11,041 nt of DNA from assembly GCA_934133115.1 (NCBI GenBank), contig CAKPAV010000030.1:1-11041 (forward strand), in the 5' to 3' direction. This DNA comes from an uncultured Bacilli bacterium (GTDB taxonomy: Bacteria; Bacillota_I; Bacilli_A; RFN20; CAG-826). Under the pieces are notes generated by a model. That model saw only the letters and a list, made by a program, of their open reading frames with translations, was not told the DNA's origin and made no database searches. Below are positions 7,034-11,041 of the stretch, one piece after another. The position numbers and the translations under genes were made by a program. Positions within the stretch are counted from its first letter, which is position 1; every line of letters starts with the position of its first letter.

Positions 7034-7615
7034 TTATTCAACTACTTTAACGTCAGCTTCAATGCACATTCTATTTTCAGCTTTGGTATCAGTAACATTA
7101 TCAACGTTATAAATATAACGATTACCAGGTTTACCATAAGTATTTAAGAATTCTTCTTTGGAATTAATCATAGCACCACCTGCTAATTCATGAGGGAATG
7201 TTGATGTGTCGCTATCAATTGATAATGAGAACATACCATTATAAATATCATTATTAACTTGTACATGAGTAGCATCATTTAAGACGATTTCGGTATAACC
7301 ATCAAATTTAGCATTTCTTTTACCAAGTGTATAAGTACCTTCTATTAAATAGATATAGTTAGTCATATCACTTGGATTGATTTGTGTTAGAGAATAGTTG
7401 CCATTATCAAATAATTGAAGTTGCTCATAATATTGTTGAATGGTAGTTTCTGTTACTTCTTGACCATTTTGGTCTTTGTAAGTGTTAGTTTGGCTAATAG
7501 TATACTTAGCAATATAAATGTTTGCTAATTTAGCTTCTGAAGCCTCGGAACAGCCGGTTAATGCACCAAGAGATGCAAGAGAAAGCATTGCGCCTAATAG
7601 AAATTTCTTTTTCAT
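7034..7615 (-). CDS. Small lipoprotein of unknown function, possibly lipocalin-like
   Basis: I do not recognise a named family for this 193-residue protein. It has a clear type II signal peptide: MKKK, a hydrophobic stretch, then lipobox LTGC with the lipidated cysteine at C22. It should be tethered to the outer face of the membrane. The mature part is rich in beta-forming residues. It contains an F-D-N-G-N-Y segment (about 74-79), a G-T-Y-T-L segment (about 93-97) and a following beta-rich stretch, a pattern like small lipocalin-like lipoproteins; this is an inference from texture only. There are no obvious catalytic motifs. AGGAGG lies ten bases before the ATG. It is the first gene behind the cre-containing promoter and directly precedes the GH3 hydrolase, so it may help bind, present or sense the sugar handled there, or affect GH3 folding or localisation. 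Confidence 0.85.
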   Translation of the reverse strand: MKKKFLLGAMLSLASLGALTGCSEASEAKLANIYIAKYTISQTNTYKDQNGQEVTETTIQQYYEQLQLFDNGNYSLTQINPSDMTNYIYLIEGTYTLGKRNAKFDGYTEIVLNDATHVQVNNDIYNGMFSLSIDSDTSTFPHELAGGAMINSKEEFLNTYGKPGNRYIYNVDNVTDTKAENRMCIEADVKVVE

Positions 7616-7655
7616 TTTATTAAATCCTCCTATTGAAAAATGAATTTACAAATGC

Positions 7656-7684
7656 ATTTTAAAAGCGAATGAAAACGCTTGCAA
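7656..7684 (-). promoter_or_regulatory. Promoter of the lipoprotein-GH3 unit
   Basis: On the minus strand TTGCAA (7679-7684, 4/6 to TTGACA) and TAAAAT (7656-7661, 5/6 to TATAAT) are separated by exactly 17 bases. Transcription should start near 7649, giving a leader of about 34 bases with AGGAGG at 7626-7631. Confidence 0.7.
7670..7683. promoter_or_regulatory. Catabolite-responsive element (cre) for CcpA
   Basis: TGAAAACGCTTGCA fits the cre pattern TGNAANCGNTNNCA at every fixed position, on both strands. It covers most of the -35 and the first part of the spacer of the lipoprotein-GH3 promoter. CcpA bound at such a position is known to repress initiation. A local LacI-family regulator could use a similar site, but none is encoded in this window. 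Confidence 0.8.
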
Positions 7685-7728
7685 ACATTTGGCATAAAAG
7701 GACGTTTTTTTGTCACAAGAGACACAAT

Positions 7729-9078
7729 TTATTCATTGTAAGCGGTTGGAATCATTATTTTTAAGTTAAAAATGTTATTTTCACTACTTATGGAAATCAT
7801 TCCTTTATATTTCTTAACAATTGATTTAATGGAAGAAAGTCCATAGCCATGATAACCATTTTTTTCTTTTCTAGTTAATATAGTTCCATCTTTCTTTTCT
7901 AATGTTCCATCAAAATAATTGGTAATATTAATTAAGATATTACCCAGATAATTATCAATATTTACACTAATGATTCTTTGTGATACTTCTAACTTCTCAC
8001 TTGCCTCGATTGCATTATCAAGAGCGTTTCCAAATAAAGTGTATATATCACTTGTATCAATAGTGTTTAATTTACTTGCATCGCCTAAATAAGACAATTT
8101 AATATTGTTATTTAAGCAATATAGTTCTTTTTCCATTAAAATGATATCTAACACTTCATTATTAGTATGGATGTTAATATCATAAATCATTATTTCTTTT
8201 TGTAATTTATTTAATACTTCATTACGATCTTCCACTTGCATGGTTTTTAAGTCTTCAATTTGATGTTTTAGGTCATGGCATTTGCGGTTAATTAAATCAA
8301 TAGAATCCTTTTTTAGTAAAAATTGTTTATTATTTTCATGGAGTAATTGATTGATTATTTCTTTTTCATTTTTTCTTTTATTTTCATAAAGTAATAAGAA
8401 AACAGAAAAAAGGATAAGAGCACTAATAGAAAGTTCAATTAATAAACCAAGATAATCAGGATTTTCTACTCCGGGACGACGATATATATCTTGTCCAGCA
8501 AAGGACAAAAATAAAGTAAGAATTAACATTAAAGTATATAAAATAGTTGTACTTCTTCTTTCTGGAGCATAGACATTACCAATATTTTTAAATTTACGCG
8601 AAATAAAGAAGTAAGTAGGAACTAAAATTATTAAATAAGATGAAACACATATTAAAAAGTATATAGCGACATTCGCACATATCTTAGGAATCAAAGTTAA
8701 AGCTATGAATTCATTAATAAGCGCATATTCAATATGTTGTAAAGCATAACCTGCTGAGGCATATAATAAACTTTGCTCAAAATTAAACTTAAAATTAAAT
8801 GTTAAATATAAGCAAGACATAAGTACTAAAAAGCAATACCATGCAATAACAATAATATACATGAATGGTTGAGATAATCCAATATGTGTTAAAAACTTCA
8901 CTAAAAAGACATATCCTTGTGACAAAATAAGCATAATAATCGATGATGGTATAATTCTTTTGAGGAAATTTTCTCTTTTTTGTGAGCAAGGAAGAACTAA
9001 TACTAATTCACCTAGTAATAATTCAATAATAAATCTTAGTTCTTCAAAGACATCTAAAAATGTGATATCACTAAACAT
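7729..9078 (-). CDS. AgrC-like GHKL sensor histidine kinase
   Basis: This 449-residue protein has an N-terminal membrane domain with about six or seven hydrophobic segments (roughly 7-30, 42-64, 70-93, 104-129, 132-159, 176-195 and 208-231). No large extracellular loop is evident. A coiled-coil-like linker leads to the phospho-acceptor H268 in CHDLKH, then a GHKL ATPase domain with an N box (LFGNALDNAIEAS, 348-360) and a G box (HGYGLSSIKSI, 410-420). This layout is that of the AgrC/ComD class (HATPase_c_5), many of which sense peptides. Its start codon lies inside the end of the response-regulator gene, with an 8-base overlap (ATGTTTAG) and no good ribosome-binding site of its own, implying translational coupling. 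No agrB- or agrD-like gene is visible nearby, so its ligand is unknown. No strong terminator separates it from the lipoprotein gene downstream. Confidence 0.9.
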   Translation of the reverse strand: MFSDITFLDVFEELRFIIELLLGELVLVLPCSQKRENFLKRIIPSSIIMLILSQGYVFLVKFLTHIGLSQPFMYIIVIAWYCFLVLMSCLYLTFNFKFNFEQSLLYASAGYALQHIEYALINEFIALTLIPKICANVAIYFLICVSSYLIILVPTYFFISRKFKNIGNVYAPERRSTTILYTLMLILTLFLSFAGQDIYRRPGVENPDYLGLLIELSISALILFSVFLLLYENKRKNEKEIINQLLHENNKQFLLKKDSIDLINRKCHDLKHQIEDLKTMQVEDRNEVLNKLQKEIMIYDINIHTNNEVLDIILMEKELYCLNNNIKLSYLGDASKLNTIDTSDIYTLFGNALDNAIEASEKLEVSQRIISVNIDNYLGNILINITNYFDGTLEKKDGTILTRKEKNGYHGYGLSSIKSIVKKYKGMISISSENNIFNLKIMIPTAYNE

Positions 9079-9772
9079 AATTTTTTACCAACTCTTTTTT
9101 AAATTCTTGTTTTCTTGAACGTGCTACTTTTAAAACGGTATCTTTAATATAAACATCATCTCCAAGTAATTTGGAAATTTTACGCATATTAACAATATTA
9201 AATTTATTAATACGGAAAAAGCCAAACTTGCTAAGTTTATTCTCAGCATCGCTTAAAGTTTGACGGACAATATATTTTTTATTGTTAACACAATATGTTA
9301 AATAATGACCATAAACTTCGATATAATCAATATCGCTAATATTTACTGATACTTTTTCCTCCGTGGTAGTTAAAATGATAAAGTCACTAATTTTACTATT
9401 AATCTTATCAATGATGCGCGGCATTTTTAAGTTAAATTCTTCTTCTGTTATTGGTTTAATGATATAGGCGGAAGCATCAACGCTATATCCTTCGATAGCG
9501 TAAGCCATGGATGAAGTAATAAAGACAATGACTAAATTATTACCTAATCTTTCTCTTGCTTTACGGGCGATATCCATACCGGTTAATGAGCCACCTAAGA
9601 ATATATCAAAAAATAGCAAATCAAAAATATCATTACTAGATAAAAAACTATTCGCAGAATTAAATACTTTTAAAGAATAATCGATTAAATTTTTATTAAA
9701 GTATGTTGCAATTACTTTACTTAGTTTTTCTTGATCAACTTGACTATCTTCAACTACGCCGATATTAATCAT
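9071..9772 (-). CDS. LytTR-family response regulator (AgrA/LytR type)
   Basis: From the ATG chosen here the protein has 233 residues, normal for the family. A receiver domain occupies about the first 120, with acidic residues E8-D9, phospho-acceptor D56 in LLFFDIF, and K106 in IIKP. A LytTR DNA-binding domain fills the C-terminal half (about 134-230), with landmarks IDYIEVYGHY and FFRINKFNIVNMRKI. It should be phosphorylated by the kinase encoded next to it, with which it overlaps by 8 bases. A GTG at 9781 would add three residues, but that codon lies inside the ribosome-binding site AGGTG (9779-9783), which is spaced six bases from the ATG at 9772. The shorter start MINIGVVED also matches relatives. 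Target genes are not shown by sequence; the lipoprotein-GH3 unit is a plausible neighbour target. Confidence 0.92.
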   Translation of the reverse strand: MINIGVVEDSQVDQEKLSKVIATYFNKNLIDYSLKVFNSANSFLSSNDIFDLLFFDIFLGGSLTGMDIARKARERLGNNLVIVFITSSMAYAIEGYSVDASAYIIKPITEEEFNLKMPRIIDKINSKISDFIILTTTEEKVSVNISDIDYIEVYGHYLTYCVNNKKYIVRQTLSDAENKLSKFGFFRINKFNIVNMRKISKLLGDDVYIKDTVLKVARSRKQEFKKELVKNYV

Positions 9773-9778
9773 AATATT

Positions 9779-9783
9779 CACCT
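9779..9783 (-). promoter_or_regulatory. Ribosome-binding site that sets the response-regulator start
   Basis: On the minus strand AGGTG lies six bases before the ATG at 9772-9770. It overlaps an in-frame GTG at 9781-9779, making that GTG unlikely as the real start. Confidence 0.75.
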
Positions 9784-9789
9784 ACTACT

Positions 9790-9798
9790 AGTATAACA
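9790..9798 (-). promoter_or_regulatory. Candidate extended -10 promoter of the two-component pair
   Basis: On the minus strand TGTTATACT combines a 5/6 -10 hexamer (TATACT, 9790-9795) with an upstream TG. The -35 region at 17-base spacing is only TTTTAA. The predicted start near 9783 would give a very short leader that begins at the ribosome-binding site. Confidence 0.5.
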
Positions 9799-9821
9799 AA
9801 TATTTAAGATAATTAAAATAT

Positions 9822-9846
9822 AAAAAAAGCCCTTGTTATCGGGCTT
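9822..9846 (-). terminator. Intrinsic terminator after spo0A
   Basis: AAGCCC (9827-9832) and GGGCTT (9841-9846) form a GC-rich stem around an 8-base loop. On the minus strand it is followed by a run of seven T. It lies 20 bases after the spo0A stop and isolates spo0A from the two-component pair. Confidence 0.9.
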
Positions 9847-9865
9847 GTTATAGTTTTATGGTTGA

Positions 9866-10663
9866 TTAATGCATCATAATTGCATTTTTCTTTATTACAG
9901 CTAAATAATCCGCTATCATCACGATAAATTCTGAATTAGTTGGTTTTGCTTTTTCTGCGCTAATGGAATAACCAAATATTTCATCAATTAAATCAATATT
10001 TCCGCGATTCCACGCTACTTCAATAGCGTGTCTTATCGCTCTTTCAACACGACTTGAAGTTGATTTATATTTTTTAGCGATTTCTGGATATAAAGATTTT
10101 GTAATTTGACCAACATATTCATCTTGGTTAGCAAATGTTAATAAGATACCAGTTCTTAAGAAATTATAACCTTTAATATGCGCTGGTACTCCTATTTCAT
10201 GTAATAAATCAGATAAACGTTTTTCGATTGATATATCATCTTCTCCATTTGAAGCTGGCAAAGCGTTTTGCTTTTGAAAATCGCCATCAATAATAGTTTG
10301 AATAGCATCTAACATTACTGAATCCTTGAATGGCTTGATGACAAACATATCTCCTCCATAAGTCGATATTAAATTAAGAACTTTCTCATTTACTAATGCC
10401 GACATACAAATAGTATGTTTAATAGTAACACCATAAATTCCTTCTTTTAATTGCTTTAATAAGGCGTATCCATCTAATTGCGGCATAACCATATCCATAA
10501 TTAAAATATCAATAACACCAGCGTTACGCATTTTATGAATCGCTTCTTCTCCATTATTTGCGGTGTCAACTAAACACATATTGGGTTGCTTAGCTATTAT
10601 CGATATTAAGTAATCGACATATTGTTGATTATCATCTGCAACGAAAATTTTAATTTTCTCCAT
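9866..10663 (-). CDS. spo0A: Sporulation master response regulator Spo0A
   Basis: This 265-residue protein is close to the 267 residues of Bacillus Spo0A. The receiver domain (about 1-125) has D10-D11, phospho-acceptor D57 in IMDMVMP, S88 and K110 in VIKPF. The C-terminal effector domain (about 145-262) is the diagnostic Spo0A_C fold, including a recognition-helix region around 201-218 (STSSRVERAIRHAIEVAW), then NRGN and the conserved KPTNSEFIVMIADYL at 240-254. Phosphorylated Spo0A binds TGTCGAA-type boxes and switches on sporulation or stationary-phase genes. All key residues are intact. The start has a very strong GGGAGG about nine bases upstream. It has its own terminator downstream and a promoter plus Spo0A-box-like sites upstream. 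The two-component pair next door is unlikely to be a phosphorelay member, since its kinase is AgrC-like and paired with its own regulator. Confidence 0.97.
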   Translation of the reverse strand: MEKIKIFVADDNQQYVDYLISIIAKQPNMCLVDTANNGEEAIHKMRNAGVIDILIMDMVMPQLDGYALLKQLKEGIYGVTIKHTICMSALVNEKVLNLISTYGGDMFVIKPFKDSVMLDAIQTIIDGDFQKQNALPASNGEDDISIEKRLSDLLHEIGVPAHIKGYNFLRTGILLTFANQDEYVGQITKSLYPEIAKKYKSTSSRVERAIRHAIEVAWNRGNIDLIDEIFGYSISAEKAKPTNSEFIVMIADYLAVIKKNAIMMH

Positions 10664-10692
10664 ATTCCATTGCCCTCCCTTTTCAGTTAATA

Positions 10693-10698
10693 ATTATA
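10693..10698 (-). promoter_or_regulatory. -10 element of spo0A promoter
   Basis: On the minus strand a perfect TATAAT lies about 30 bases before the spo0A start. The best -35 at 17-base spacing (TAGCAA, 10716-10721) is weak, with 3/6 matches. No convincing sigma-H promoter of the type known for Bacillus spo0A was seen. Confidence 0.55.
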
Positions 10699-10765
10699 AA
10701 ATAGTAAAATTTTAATTGCTATAAATTATTTTTTTTAATGCCATAAATTTGCTAAAAGTCTTATA

Positions 10766-10799
10766 AATTCGACAAAATTCGTGGTTTTAATGTCGAATT
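10766..10799. promoter_or_regulatory. Inverted pair of Spo0A boxes upstream of spo0A
   Basis: The minus strand reads TTTGTCGAATT at 10776-10766 (9 of 11 to the known 0A box TTTGTCGAAAA). The plus strand reads TGTCGAA at 10791-10797 (the full core). Together they form 9-bp inverted arms, AATTCGACA and TGTCGAATT, 16 bases apart. They sit about 105-135 bases upstream of the spo0A start codon, suggesting autoregulation. The same inverted repeat begins within the stop codon of the upstream gene and could instead be part of a hairpin, but no T-run follows it. Confidence 0.6.
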
Positions 10800-11041
10800 A
10801 GTCATCTTCGTTTTCATAAATATATAAATCAATATCGATATTTGTTCGTGTTTCATGACAAAAATCAATGACATCAAGTGATGGTGCTAAAGCTGGTGCG
10901 ATATCATTAACATAAATATGAGGGACAATTTCTAAAGTAAAAGTAACATCATTATTCGCCATGATATTTTTTAATATATCGATTTTACTTAGTAATGGTT
11001 TAATTACTTCTTCCATTTGTTCTTCAACAATTGGATTATAG
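10798..11041 (-). CDS. 3' part of a probable DUF4279-family protein
   Basis: The frame stays open to the right edge of the window, so the true start is probably outside. An internal ATG at 11016 would give only 72 residues, and the frame continues upstream of it without a stop (YNPIVEEQ). The visible 80 residues end in NIDIDLYIYENEDD and contain IVPHIYVNDIAPALAPS followed by VIDFCHE. This resembles the C-terminal half of DUF4279 proteins, in which a beta-strand, a P-A-L-type turn, a helix and a final I-D-I-D-L-Y strand are characteristic. The function of that family is unknown to me. It is on the same strand as spo0A, 134 bases upstream, and its stop codon overlaps the second Spo0A-box-like site. 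Confidence 0.6.
   Translation of the reverse strand, partial: YNPIVEEQMEEVIKPLLSKIDILKNIMANNDVTFTLEIVPHIYVNDIAPALAPSLDVIDFCHETRTNIDIDLYIYENEDD

Noticed and set aside
7650..7659. Palindrome AAATGCATTT near the lipoprotein promoter as a separate operator
   Set aside because: It is only 10 bases long in very AT-rich DNA, overlaps the -10 region and has no second copy or known family match.
7630..7695. Minus-strand 21-codon frame (MPNVCKRFHSLLKCICKFIFQ-like start) as a possible signalling peptide for the AgrC-like kinase
   Set aside because: It has no ribosome-binding site, overlaps the promoter, cre site and ribosome-binding site of the lipoprotein gene, and begins upstream of the predicted transcription start.
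7701..7717. Run of seven T near a short dyad after the kinase gene as a terminator
   Set aside because: The T-run is on the plus strand, so in the direction of the kinase transcript it is a run of A. The stem is only about 4 bp.
7669..7764. Plus-strand 31-codon frame opposite the end of the histidine kinase gene
   Set aside because: It has no ribosome-binding site or promoter, and its start lies inside the cre site. Its content looks random.
8795..8989. Minus-strand open frame of 64 codons inside the histidine kinase gene
   Set aside because: It is a shifted frame of the kinase's hydrophobic membrane-coding region; the apparent hydrophobicity follows from the T-rich sequence.

Overview
The window is AT-rich DNA from a low-GC Gram-positive bacterium (Firmicutes/Bacillota). 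Tryptophan is read from TGG in the conserved proteins, so the genetic code is standard. A full-length Spo0A places it in the endospore-forming lineage or a descendant. The promoters and A/T-rich codon use would fit Erysipelotrichia-like or related gut Bacilli, but that placement is an inference. Almost everything is on the minus strand, so the window reads from its right end to its left. Only the first gene, a Crp/Fnr-type regulator, is on the plus strand. No tRNA, rRNA, CRISPR array, insertion sequence or riboswitch is visible, and no gene-free stretch exceeds 134 bases.

Layout in minus-strand transcription order. (1) The 3' part of a probable DUF4279-family gene runs off the right edge. (2) spo0A has its own promoter, two Spo0A-box-like heptamers upstream and a clear intrinsic terminator. 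(3) A LytTR response regulator and a multi-membrane-span GHKL histidine kinase overlap by 8 bases and resemble an AgrA/AgrC pair. No peptide precursor or processing gene is visible beside them. (4) A small lipoprotein of unknown function is followed by a large GH3 glycoside hydrolase. They sit behind a promoter whose -35 region and spacer carry a perfect match to the CcpA catabolite-responsive element (cre). (5) dinB (DNA polymerase IV), xerD and deoB (phosphopentomutase) are closely spaced and look like one operon with an extended -10 promoter. (6) The plus-strand Crp/Fnr regulator converges on deoB. One hairpin between them can terminate both transcripts, and the regulator has a perfect 16-base palindromic operator just downstream of its own -10 box.

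How the parts fit: the lipoprotein/GH3 unit looks like a surface carbohydrate-degrading module under carbon catabolite control. The GH3 enzyme has the rarer permuted domain order and appears anchored in the membrane at both ends. The two-component system lies directly upstream of it on the same strand with no obvious terminator between, so a functional link is possible but unproven. The dinB-xerD-deoB group combines translesion synthesis, chromosome-dimer resolution and nucleoside salvage; xerD next to deoB matches the ripX-drm arrangement of Bacillus. I found no clearly unprecedented system. The most informative signals are regulatory: the Crp palindrome, the cre/promoter overlap, the paired Spo0A boxes, and two start codons that should be moved inward.
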